The notes beneath the pieces are model-generated. The model made no database searches, was not told the DNA's origin, and saw only the letters and a program-made list of their open reading frames with translations. From positions 1 to 10,632 of the forward strand of contig SKUG01000246.1 of assembly GCA_007122215.1 (NCBI GenBank): DNA of 10,632 nucleotides. Direction: 5' to 3'. This DNA is from Thermoleophilia bacterium (GTDB taxonomy: Bacteria > Actinomycetota > Thermoleophilia > Gaiellales > SKUG01). The position numbers were made by a program, and so were the translations under genes. Of this stretch, positions 1 to 4,774 are shown piece after piece. How positions within the stretch are numbered: position 1 is the stretch's first letter; each line of letters starts with the position of its first letter.

Positions 1-613
1 CGCCGAGCCGTGCAGCCTCGCCGGCGTAGCGTCCGCCACCGCCGGAGCAGGCCGCAATCCGCGTGATCCGCTGCGGCCGCGGGCCGAGCAGGATCGGTGC
101 CGGGGGAGTCCCGTCGCTGGCGTCGGGGAGGGTGAGCACCTCCCGGAGCCGCTCGAGCAGGGCGTCGATCCCGATGGGGGCGTCGAGCTCGCCGACGCGT
201 CCGACGTCCCGGCCCGGCTCGGGCGGGAAGGTCTCGCCGGTGTCGGGTGCACCCAGGCCGGCGAGCAGCAGGGCGTTGTTGCCGATCATGGGGTGGGCGT
301 CGAGCGGCAGGTGCCAGCTGGCGAGGTTCGCATCGGCTGCCATCAGCGGGCGCAGCCGACCGGCGAGCAGCCCGTCGATCCGGTCGGTGCCGCCCCAGAT
401 CAGCCCGTGGTGGGTGAGCAGCAGGTCCGCGCCGGCCTCCAGCGCGGCGTCGACGAACGCGCGGCTGCAAGAGACCCCGCTGGCGATCCTGGTGACCTCG
501 GCCCGGCCTGCGACCTGCAGGCCGTTGTGGCAGTAGTCGCGGAAGCTGCCCGTGCCGAGCAGCTCGTCGACGTGGGCGATGATCGCGTCTCGAGGGGCGG
601 CGGCGGTCGACAT
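1..613 (-). CDS. NIF3/YbgI-family dinuclear metal-binding protein (partial, C-terminus outside window)
   Basis: I translated this frame by hand. It gives 204 residues from ATG (complement of 611-613) to the window edge with no stop. Residues 1-35 resemble the NIF3 start (a helix, then FRDYCHNGLQV). Residues 64-75 read LLLTHHGLIWGG, the family's paired-His metal motif (His68, His69). WHLPLDAHP (100-108) supplies the next His/Asp region and NN (112-113) follows. ACSGGGG near 188-194 matches the second conserved glycine block. Family members bind two metal ions and form ring-shaped oligomers. They are often annotated as GTP cyclohydrolase 1 type 2 homologues, but their physiological reaction is not settled, so none is claimed here. 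Full-length members run about 250-370 residues, so roughly a fifth to almost half of the protein is missing. Transcription appears leaderless, from a TAACGT hexamer seven bases before the ATG. Family assignment is secure; function is open. Confidence 0.93.
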   Translation of the reverse strand, partial: MSTAAAPRDAIIAHVDELLGTGSFRDYCHNGLQVAGRAEVTRIASGVSCSRAFVDAALEAGADLLLTHHGLIWGGTDRIDGLLAGRLRPLMAADANLASWHLPLDAHPMIGNNALLLAGLGAPDTGETFPPEPGRDVGRVGELDAPIGIDALLERLREVLTLPDASDGTPPAPILLGPRPQRITRIAACSGGGGRYAGEAARLG

Positions 614-620
614 GGCGGCG

Positions 621-626
621 ACGTTA
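621..626 (-). promoter_or_regulatory. -10 element of leaderless promoter for the NIF3-family gene
   Basis: On the minus strand TAACGT is followed by seven bases (CGCCGCC) and then ATG. A -10 centred here would place the transcript start at or next to the A of the start codon. No Shine-Dalgarno sequence can fit, which is the actinobacterial leaderless arrangement. There is no convincing -35 hexamer upstream. Confidence 0.55.
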
Positions 627-710
627 CCACAGCGTTCAGCTCCCGTTGCGCTCCCGGCACGACCGGCGTGCCCGCCTCCACGGCCTCGGCGTCAGTGTCT
701 GCACCGTGGC

Positions 711-761
711 CTGGCCGGCGGCAGGGACCGGGCGGGTCTGGGCATCACTGCCGCCGGCCAG
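711..761. repeat. 14-bp perfect inverted repeat in the ssb upstream region
   Basis: The arms are 711-724 (CTGGCCGGCGGCAG) and 748-761 (CTGCCGCCGGCCAG), perfectly complementary with a 23-base spacer. The spacer can form its own small stem, GACC (726-729) with GGTC (735-738). As RNA this would be a long hairpin ending 41 bases before the ssb ATG. There is no T-tract on either side, so it does not look like an intrinsic terminator. The rest of the 614-802 gap holds the NIF3 promoter and the ssb ribosome-binding site, with no gene seen. It could be a leader hairpin, or a DNA operator for the divergent pair. Confidence 0.8.
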
Positions 762-802
762 CCACGAGCGATCACCATCACCTCGACCTGGGAGCCATCT
801 CC

Positions 803-1249
803 ATGAACCTCGTTGCGCTCATCGGCAACGTCGCCACCGCACCGGAGCTGCGGTACACGACCTCCGGCAAGGCCGTCTGCTCGTTTCGGATGGCGGTCAG
901 CCGCCCCGGCGGCGACCAGGCCGACTTCGTCAGCATCACCACGTGGGAGCGCCAGGCAGAGGTCTGTGACCGCTACCTCGAGATCGGCCGGCGGGTCGGG
1001 ATCGAGGGACGCCTGCACCACTCGACCTGGGAGTCGAAGGAGGGACGTCGCAGCACGGTCGAGGTGGTCGCCCACCGCGTGCAGCTGCTGGGAGCCGGCC
1101 GGCGGTCGGCTGCAGCTGCGACCTCCGGGCAGGATGGGGCGGACGTGCCGGACACCCCGAGCGCGGCGGACGTGCCGGCCGGGGACGCCCCCGGGTCGGC
1201 CTCCGAGCCCGGGCGGCAGGAGCCGGTCGGGGCTGTGGCCAGCGGGTGA
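803..1249 (+). CDS. ssb: Single-stranded DNA-binding protein paralogue lacking the acidic C-terminal tip
   Basis: This 148-residue protein starts MNLVALIGNVATAPELRYT, the classic SSB OB-fold opening. The OB fold spans about 1-98 and includes VSITTWERQAEV (43-54), the region of aromatic DNA-contacting residues, and VGIEGRLHHSTWE (65-77), the beta-hairpin where most SSBs have VEGxLRxRxWE. The tail (99-148) is rich in Ala, Gly, Pro and Asp and ends AVASG. It lacks the DDDIPF-like acidic tip that recruits partner proteins in replicative SSBs. It therefore resembles a second SSB such as SsbB of Streptomyces, which also lacks the tip, rather than the housekeeping protein usually found between rpsF and rplI genes. 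The frame stays open upstream to 293, but homology begins at this ATG, and GGGAG at 790-794 sits eight bases before it. The protein should bind ssDNA as a tetramer; its specific role is inferred only. Confidence 0.95.
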   Translation: MNLVALIGNVATAPELRYTTSGKAVCSFRMAVSRPGGDQADFVSITTWERQAEVCDRYLEIGRRVGIEGRLHHSTWESKEGRRSTVEVVAHRVQLLGAGRRSAAAATSGQDGADVPDTPSAADVPAGDAPGSASEPGRQEPVGAVASG

Positions 1250-1340
1250 TGTCCCGCCGGCGGGAGCCGGTGCCAGCGATGCAGCCTGCGCGGGAATTTG
1301 CACATCCTGCCGGAAGCTGCGAGCATGTCTCCCTGTACGA

Positions 1341-1360
1341 CGCTGCCTGGGGAGGCAGCG
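1341..1360. repeat. Small hairpin between ssb and the STAS gene
   Basis: CGCTGCC (1341-1347) pairs perfectly with GGCAGCG (1354-1360) around a six-base loop. It lies about 90 bases after the ssb stop and 30 before the STAS-gene ATG. No T-run follows, so it is a weak terminator candidate at best. A TTGCAC at 1298-1303 resembles a -35, but no good -10 follows at the right spacing. Nothing else was seen in 1250-1390. Confidence 0.4.
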
Positions 1361-1390
1361 TGTCGCTCAGAGGGGACAGGGGGGATCGCC

Positions 1391-1756
1391 ATGTGGGGGC
1401 GCATCCACCGAGGGGAGAACAGGCATCGGCAGGTGCGCAGCCGTAGCTTCGGCCGGCTCCGCTGCTCCCTTCGTGGTCCCGCCGAGCACACCGTGCTCGA
1501 CCTCGAGGGCGAGCTCGACTTCGCAGTGGACCCCGAGTTCGCGGCGCTGGTGCGAGCGCTGCCCCAGCGGATCGTTGCGATCGACCTCAGCGAGCTGGAG
1601 TTCATCGATGCCGAGGGCGTTGCGCTGGTCACGGCGCTCGCCCGCGAGCTGGGCGAGCGCGCCGGCCTGGATGAGCCGGCGATGATCACGGGTGCCAGTG
1701 GCCCCATCGAGCGCACCTTCGACCTGGTCGAGGGTGCCTGCCTGACGCTCGCCTGA
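1391..1756 (+). CDS. Small STAS-domain protein (anti-sigma-factor-antagonist-like)
   Basis: The protein has 121 residues. A basic N-terminus (1-22) precedes a STAS-like fold: strand HTVLDLEGELDF (33-44), a helix to about 58, then the core motif IVAIDLSELEFIDAEGVALV (61-80), a helix (81-92) and a C-terminal region (100-121). The core motif aligns with the SpoIIAA type (DLS..xFxDSSGxxxL). Here the DSSG tetrad is DAEG (73-76), so the residue normally phosphorylated by an anti-sigma kinase is Glu75. The protein may behave as permanently 'phosphorylated', or may belong to a STAS branch that does not use the switch. I chose ATG 1391 because GGGGGGA lies five bases before it. An in-frame GTG at 1433 and ATGs at 1298 and 1328 are alternatives. 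No anti-sigma kinase gene is adjacent. The family is fairly clear; the partner is unknown. Confidence 0.8.
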   Translation: MWGRIHRGENRHRQVRSRSFGRLRCSLRGPAEHTVLDLEGELDFAVDPEFAALVRALPQRIVAIDLSELEFIDAEGVALVTALARELGERAGLDEPAMITGASGPIERTFDLVEGACLTLA

Positions 1757-1757
1757 T

Positions 1758-1783
1758 CCGGCGTCACCGCCGGCGTCAACGCC
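1758..1783. terminator. Candidate terminator hairpins between the STAS gene and tRNA-Pro
   Basis: Directly after the STAS-gene stop, CCGGCG (1758-1763) pairs with CGCCGG (1768-1773). A second, partly competing stem is GGCGT (1772-1776) with ACGCC (1779-1783). They lie between convergent transcription units. Neither has a T-tract, so activity is uncertain. Confidence 0.35.
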
Positions 1784-1799
1784 AGCGGGAAGTGGCAAG

Positions 1800-1873
1800 T
1801 CGGGGTGGCCGGATTCGAACCGGCGACCTCTCCGTCCCGAACGGAGCGCGCTACCTGGCTGCGCCACACCCCG
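1800..1873 (-). tRNA. tRNA-Pro (anticodon CGG)
   Basis: The minus strand folds into a full 74-base cloverleaf. The acceptor stem is CGGGGTG/CACCCCG, the D stem GCGC/GCGC, and the anticodon stem CTCCG/CGGAG with loop TTCGGGA. The variable loop is AGGTC and the T stem is GCCGG/CCGGC with loop TTCGAAT. The anticodon CGG (1839-1837) reads CCG. C1-G72 and discriminator A73 (position 1800) are the usual bacterial tRNA-Pro identity elements. CCA is not encoded (ACT follows), so the CCA-adding enzyme must supply it. The gene starts 37 bases after the stop of the upstream enzyme gene on the same strand and may use its own TAGTAT promoter there. Confidence 0.97.
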
Positions 1874-1877
1874 CCAA

Positions 1878-1897
1878 CGCGGCAGGTCGCTGCCGCG
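1878..1897. repeat. Hairpin between the protein-glutaminase-like gene and tRNA-Pro
   Basis: CGCGGCA (1878-1884) pairs perfectly with TGCCGCG (1891-1897) around six bases, five bases before the tRNA 5' end. It could terminate the upstream gene or mark the leader for RNase processing. There is no U-rich stretch. Confidence 0.4.
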
Positions 1898-1907
1898 GGC
1901 GCGGCTG

Positions 1908-1913
1908 ATACTA
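1908..1913 (-). promoter_or_regulatory. Possible -10 element for tRNA-Pro
   Basis: TAGTAT on the minus strand overlaps the TAG stop of the upstream gene and lies about 35 bases before the tRNA 5' end. It fits TANNNT, but no clear -35 precedes it. Read-through transcription from the upstream gene is the alternative. Confidence 0.35.
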
Positions 1914-2606
1914 CCGCAGTCCGAGCCACTCGCGCGGGCGGGCCGCCAGGCGCGACAGCAGCGAGCCCGTGCCCGATCCCGGATCCAGCTCCGGGACGTG
2001 GACCTGCCCGTCGCGCACGCGCATCGACCGCCAGGTGTCCAGGAGGTGCTCGGTGTACCCGTCCACGTCATCCACCGTCAGGGCCCTGCGGCCGTGGTTG
2101 TGGAGCTCCAGCGGCCCGATCAGCTCGGCCTCGAGGTGCCCTGCGCCCATCCGGGCCTGCCATGCCCCGAGCGAGACGGGCCGATCGGCGAGCACCGGGT
2201 CGAGCACCACCGTGCCATCCGGGGTGCGCATCGCCGGGGCGACGTGGAAGGTCCAGCGGTCGGCCAGCAGGCGGTCGCCGGCGACCTGCAGCGCGATCCC
2301 TGCCCGTGCGGCGTCCGAGGCTCCGGCAGCCTGCCAGCCCAGCCGCTCGTTGACCAGGTGTGCCCCGATCATCGCGCGACCCATGCACCAGCCGTCGTCG
2401 GTCCACACCACCGGGGCTGCCGCCACCTGCTCGCTGGCGGCGAGCACGTCCTGCCGGGACGAGACGCGAATGGGGGTGCCGTGGGGGTTGACCCCGTTCC
2501 CGGACGCGCGCACGACCGTCGCGCGCAGGCCATCGGCAGCAGCGTCGAGCCGCATGCGCGCCTGCAGCGCAGCCATCTGGTCCATCCGCATTCCCGGAAG
2601 CGCCAC
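1911..2606 (-). CDS. Protein-glutaminase-like (protein deamidase) papain-fold enzyme, cytoplasmic form
   Basis: The protein has 231 residues from a GTG start, which has AAGGGA eight bases upstream. Residues 66-85 read VVWTDDGWCMGRAMIGAHLV, matching the catalytic-Cys region of bacterial protein-glutaminases, where a 'DGC.aRAh' block carries the nucleophile. Residues 118-137 include FHVAP and VVLDP, matching the catalytic His and Asp strands. The proposed triad is Cys74-His121-Asp136, in the order used by the family. Characterised members deamidate side-chain glutamines in proteins and are secreted as proproteins. This one has no signal peptide: its N-terminus (1-65) is soluble and helical. The C-terminal part (160-231) has no motif I know. 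Related papain-like deamidase domains also occur in toxins and effectors. The gene follows the Nfu-like gene by 78 bases on the same strand and precedes tRNA-Pro. The fold and triad are inferred from motif order; the substrate is unknown. Confidence 0.68.
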   Translation of the reverse strand: MALPGMRMDQMAALQARMRLDAAADGLRATVVRASGNGVNPHGTPIRVSSRQDVLAASEQVAAAPVVWTDDGWCMGRAMIGAHLVNERLGWQAAGASDAARAGIALQVAGDRLLADRWTFHVAPAMRTPDGTVVLDPVLADRPVSLGAWQARMGAGHLEAELIGPLELHNHGRRALTVDDVDGYTEHLLDTWRSMRVRDGQVHVPELDPGSGTGSLLSRLAARPREWLGLR

Positions 2607-2684
2607 GTCCCATCCCTTCCACCAGCGTGTCGGCGGTTCCGGGGTAATGGTTCCAGCTGCGCGTGCCCGGGTCGCCCCGCAGGC

Positions 2685-3068
2685 TCAGCGCAGGCGGGCG
2701 CGGTCGAGCACCTCGACGAAGGTCGCATCCGGGACCGAGTCGTCCGGGCGCACGTCGACCGAGAGGATCTCCGGCACCGAGCCGCGCAGGTGCAGCTCGA
2801 CCCCGTTGCGCACCGTCATCTCCGACAGCGGACAGCCCTGGCACTTGCCGAGCATCCGGATCACCGCGATCGAGCGGTCCTCGAGCTCCACGAGCTCGAC
2901 GTCCCCGCCGTCCTCCTGGAGGGCCGGGCGGATCTCGTCGAGCGCGGCTGCCACCCGGTCGAACAGCGGCCCGGAGCGCTCGACCCAGGCGATGTCCGGG
3001 TCGGCATCGGCTGGCAGCCCCGCCTCGGGAGGCAGGTGCGTGCCGGTCTCATCCACGCCGCGGTCCAT
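2685..3068 (-). CDS. NfuA-type NifU C-terminal-domain Fe-S cluster scaffold/carrier protein
   Basis: The protein has 127 residues. The NifU-like domain spans about 35-115: a helix with LDEIRPALQEDGGDVELVEL (43-62), where R.xLq.DGGdvel is the family signature, then MLGKCQGCPLSEMTVRNGVE (72-91) with the cluster-binding pair Cys76-x-x-Cys79. Two such proteins hold a 4Fe-4S cluster between them and pass it to apo-enzymes. The first 30 residues are an acidic, variable extension, and the N-terminal A-type domain of E. coli NfuA is absent, as in many actinobacterial and cyanobacterial Nfu proteins. The start codon follows TAGGAT by six bases, so transcription looks leaderless. No suf or isc genes are in view. 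The protein-glutaminase-like gene lies 78 bases downstream and may be co-transcribed. Confidence 0.93.
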   Translation of the reverse strand: MDRGVDETGTHLPPEAGLPADADPDIAWVERSGPLFDRVAAALDEIRPALQEDGGDVELVELEDRSIAVIRMLGKCQGCPLSEMTVRNGVELHLRGSVPEILSVDVRPDDSVPDATFVEVLDRARLR

Positions 3069-3074
3069 GCCACC

Positions 3075-3080
3075 ATCCTA
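3075..3080 (-). promoter_or_regulatory. -10 element of leaderless promoter for the Nfu-like gene
   Basis: On the minus strand TAGGAT is followed by six bases (GGTGGC) and then ATG. No ribosome-binding site can fit. The same TAGGAT-N6-ATG arrangement precedes the amidase gene at 4775. No standard -35 is visible; a strong hairpin (3099-3120) occupies that region. Confidence 0.6.
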
Positions 3081-3098
3081 GCGGCACGCCAGCGGTCG

Positions 3099-3120
3099 GT
3101 GCGGCCGCGACCGGCCGCAC
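3099..3120. repeat. 9-bp perfect palindromic hairpin upstream of the Nfu-like promoter
   Basis: GTGCGGCCG (3099-3107) and CGGCCGCAC (3112-3120) pair perfectly around CGAC. It sits at the -35 position of the leaderless Nfu promoter, so it could be an operator on DNA. It lies outside the predicted Nfu transcript. Confidence 0.6.
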
Positions 3121-3126
3121 GCAGGG

Positions 3127-3158
3127 GCCGGCCCGGCCGGGATCCCATCCGGGCCGGC
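3127..3158. repeat. 10-bp inverted repeat in the nfu/orphan-gene divergent region
   Basis: GCCGGCCCGG (3127-3136) pairs with CCGGGCCGGC (3149-3158). The 12-base spacer itself contains the palindrome GGGATCCC (3139-3146). It follows the 3099-3120 hairpin by only six bases and lies between divergent genes. The remainder of 3081-3225 shows a weak TACGCT (3180-3185) that could be a -10 for the plus-strand gene. Confidence 0.6.
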
Positions 3159-3225
3159 ATCACGCCCTCCGGGGCCCGATACGCTCGCGGCCGGACGAGT
3201 TTCCCGATCGAGGCAGGACGCCCCC

Positions 3226-3717
3226 ATGCAGGTCACCGCAGTTCCCACCGCCGCACCCAGCCCCGCTGCCACGCCCGAGGGCCCTGCGCCGCAGGCGAAC
3301 GTTCCCGTGCCCGACACCGGCATCCGCCAGGAGGTGATCTTCGGGCCCTGGGCCAACCCAGCCGCTGCCGCTGCCCTGACGATCTCCGGTCGTATGCTCG
3401 AGCAGGTCCAGCGGGGGATCGAGGCCAACTTCGACTCGATCAGCCGCGTGCGCGCCTTCAGCGGCAACCTCGTCACCAGCAACTCGATGTTCGAGGATGC
3501 CGCCGAGGCGCTGGCCACCGATGGCAACGACCTGAGCAGCCAGTTCATCCCCCTCATCGAGCGTGCCAGCGGACACGTGACCGGCGTTGCCAGCCGCCTC
3601 CAGGCCAAGGACATCATCGACACCTGGCGCGACGAGCGCGAGCACCTGCTCGACACCGTGCGCTCGGCAGCGTTGATCGCGAACACCCTCGCCGAGCAGC
3701 TCGACCCGCGCCGCTGA
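3226..3717 (+). CDS. Unrecognised helical protein with a Pro/Ala-rich N-terminus
   Basis: The protein has 163 residues and I recognise no family. Residues 1-32 are a Pro/Ala/Thr-rich flexible segment with no signal peptide and no membrane helix. From about 44 to 160 the sequence looks almost wholly alpha-helical. There are probable helices at 44-75, 79-98 (RAFSGNLVTSNSMFEDAAEA region), 101-124 and 126-159, separated by short polar turns. Cysteine is absent, and Trp42 and Trp134 are the only tryptophans. The pattern suggests a small helical bundle, possibly oligomeric. An AGGCAGGA-like ribosome-binding site lies upstream of the ATG. It converges on the kinase-like gene with 13 bases between stop codons and diverges from the Nfu-like gene. 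Codon use matches its neighbours, so I consider it a real gene despite lacking a function. Confidence 0.78.
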   Translation: MQVTAVPTAAPSPAATPEGPAPQANVPVPDTGIRQEVIFGPWANPAAAAALTISGRMLEQVQRGIEANFDSISRVRAFSGNLVTSNSMFEDAAEALATDGNDLSSQFIPLIERASGHVTGVASRLQAKDIIDTWRDEREHLLDTVRSAALIANTLAEQLDPRR

Positions 3718-3721
3718 CCCA

Positions 3722-3740
3722 GCTCCTGCCCTACAGGAGC
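3722..3740. terminator. Candidate bidirectional terminator between convergent genes
   Basis: GCTCCTG (3722-3728) pairs with CAGGAGC (3734-3740) around a five-base loop. The loop carries the minus-strand TAG stop of the kinase-like gene. The hairpin starts four bases after the plus-strand TGA. It lacks clear T-tracts, but its position between two 3' ends fits a shared terminator. Confidence 0.5.
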
Positions 3741-4681
3741 ATCACGAACGGGAACTCCCCGGTGCGCAGCAGCAGCTCGCGGCGTGCCAGCAGGTGCTCG
3801 ACGAAGGCATCGCTCACCGTGTAGGCATCCAGCCGCCCGTACGCGCTGGTCGGAGCCACGCCCGGTGGCGGAGGCAGCGCAGCCGCCGCGCGGTGGGCGT
3901 CGCGCACGGCCTGCGGGGCCAGGCGCTCCACCGCCACCAGGGCCTGCTCGGGTGCTGCCTGGCCGAGCGTGATGCCGTTGAACATCGCGCGTGACATCGG
4001 CGCAGCCTCGCGTGCGGCCTCCATCAGGGCCTGCGACGGCGAGTGCGGCGTGAGGAAGGTCGGGTTCATCTCGGGGATGACGGGCGATCCGCTGCGCATC
4101 GCCCCGAAGCCGACGTGGCCGTGGTCGATCAGCGTGAAGCGTTCTGCCATCAGGTTGGCCGGCTTGCGGTCGAAGTTCGCGAGCACGTAGTCCAGCGCGT
4201 TCATGGTCGCAACGTCATCCTCGGCGCGGCGAGTGGCAGCTGCCCGGGACAGCCCATGGCGTTCCCGGTACCCGTCGGCGGCGACCTGCACGAGGTCGCG
4301 GGCATCCTCGATGCCCACCTCGGCTGCCGACCTGCCCGGCACGCGCCCGATCCAGGTCTCGCGCCCGCGTGCCGCTACCGGGGCGATCATGTGGTCAACG
4401 CCGGCGACCTGCAGCAGCTCGTGCGCGAGCAGCTCCTGGCGATGCTGGGCGGCCGGTGGCTTGATCACCACGGGCATGCTGGCGCCGGTGCGGGCATCGG
4501 TCAGCGCAGCCGTTCCCAGCGCGCCATTGTGCCCCTGCTGGGCGAGGATCCCCCGGGCGGATGCGGACGCCGTGCCGTCGCTGAGCAGCCGCATCCCGTC
4601 TGCATGCCACGCCTGGTCGCTGGCGATGCTGCGTGCGATCGCAGCGTCGTGTGACCATCGTATGCCCATCGAGGCCCGCAT
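3731..4681 (-). CDS. Atypical PI3/4-kinase-like (HipA-related fold) protein, probable protein or small-molecule kinase
   Basis: The protein has 316 residues. I place the start at the ATG ending at 4681 because GGAGGG lies six bases upstream; the longer open frame has no coding support. An N-lobe is suggested by a glycine-containing segment (44-57), MPVVIKPP (69-76) with Lys74 as ATP-contacting lysine, and HELLQVAGVDHMIAP (87-101). The catalytic loop is YVLANFDRKPANLM (165-178), with Asp171 and Asn176. The metal-binding motif is FTLIDHGHVGFG (182-193), with Asp186. The N.DRkxxN...lIDHG pattern is that of bacterial PI3/4-kinase-like families, including the SCO1664-like actinobacterial group, and is related to HipA. 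A partly helical C-terminal extension (about 220-316) is unassigned. There is no signal or membrane segment. No partner antitoxin is adjacent, so a HipA-type toxin pair is unlikely. The kinase fold is likely; the substrate is unknown. Confidence 0.72.
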   Translation of the reverse strand: MRASMGIRWSHDAAIARSIASDQAWHADGMRLLSDGTASASARGILAQQGHNGALGTAALTDARTGASMPVVIKPPAAQHRQELLAHELLQVAGVDHMIAPVAARGRETWIGRVPGRSAAEVGIEDARDLVQVAADGYRERHGLSRAAATRRAEDDVATMNALDYVLANFDRKPANLMAERFTLIDHGHVGFGAMRSGSPVIPEMNPTFLTPHSPSQALMEAAREAAPMSRAMFNGITLGQAAPEQALVAVERLAPQAVRDAHRAAAALPPPPGVAPTSAYGRLDAYTVSDAFVEHLLARRELLLRTGEFPFVMLL

Positions 4682-4687
4682 GCAGGA

Positions 4688-4693
4688 CCCTCC
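4688..4693 (-). promoter_or_regulatory. Ribosome-binding site setting the kinase-like gene start
   Basis: GGAGGG on the minus strand (within AAGGAGGG) is six bases before ATG 4681. It is the strongest Shine-Dalgarno sequence I saw in the window, and it favours this ATG over the next one 12 bases downstream. Confidence 0.75.
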
Positions 4694-4722
4694 TTCCCTG
4701 CCGTGGATATCGGGTGCCGGCG

Positions 4723-4758
4723 CGGCGTGGTTGCACGCCGGGGGCGGGCCAGGCCCCC
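4723..4758. repeat. Two abutting hairpins in the kinase/amidase divergent region
   Basis: CGGCGTG (4723-4729) pairs with CACGCCG (4734-4740). GGGGGC (4740-4745) pairs with GCCCCC (4753-4758). The pair lies immediately upstream of the amidase -10 at 4763-4768, much as two hairpins lie upstream of the Nfu -10. At this GC content stems of 6-7 bp are expected fairly often. Confidence 0.45.
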
Positions 4759-4762
4759 ACGG

Positions 4763-4768
4763 TAGGAT
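4763..4768 (+). promoter_or_regulatory. -10 element of leaderless promoter for the amidase gene
   Basis: TAGGAT is followed by six bases (CCCGCC) and then ATG 4775, the same hexamer and spacing as the Nfu-like gene. No Shine-Dalgarno sequence is present. A recognisable -35 is lacking. Confidence 0.6.
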
Positions 4769-4774
4769 CCCGCC

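Noticed and set aside
293..802. In-frame extension of ssb upstream to 293
   Set aside because: It is antisense to the NIF3-family gene, homology starts exactly at ATG 803, and the intervening DNA holds a promoter and inverted repeat.
1805..1870. Open frame beginning MAGFEPATSPSRTERATWLR
   Set aside because: It is the well-known translation artefact of a tRNA gene read on the opposite strand; tRNA-Pro occupies 1800-1873.
1800..1913. tRNA-Pro as an integration (attachment) site
   Set aside because: No integrase, no duplicated tRNA 3' end and no composition shift flank it in this window.
1998..3824. Plus-strand open frame of 608 codons
   Set aside because: It lies antisense to the protein-glutaminase-like and Nfu-like genes. 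Its product is Arg/Pro/His-rich with no motifs, as expected from GC-rich shadow frames.
3731..4681. HipA toxin of a HipBA toxin-antitoxin pair
   Set aside because: No small helix-turn-helix HipB-like gene is adjacent, and the catalytic DRK/IDHG motifs fit PI3/4-kinase-like families better.
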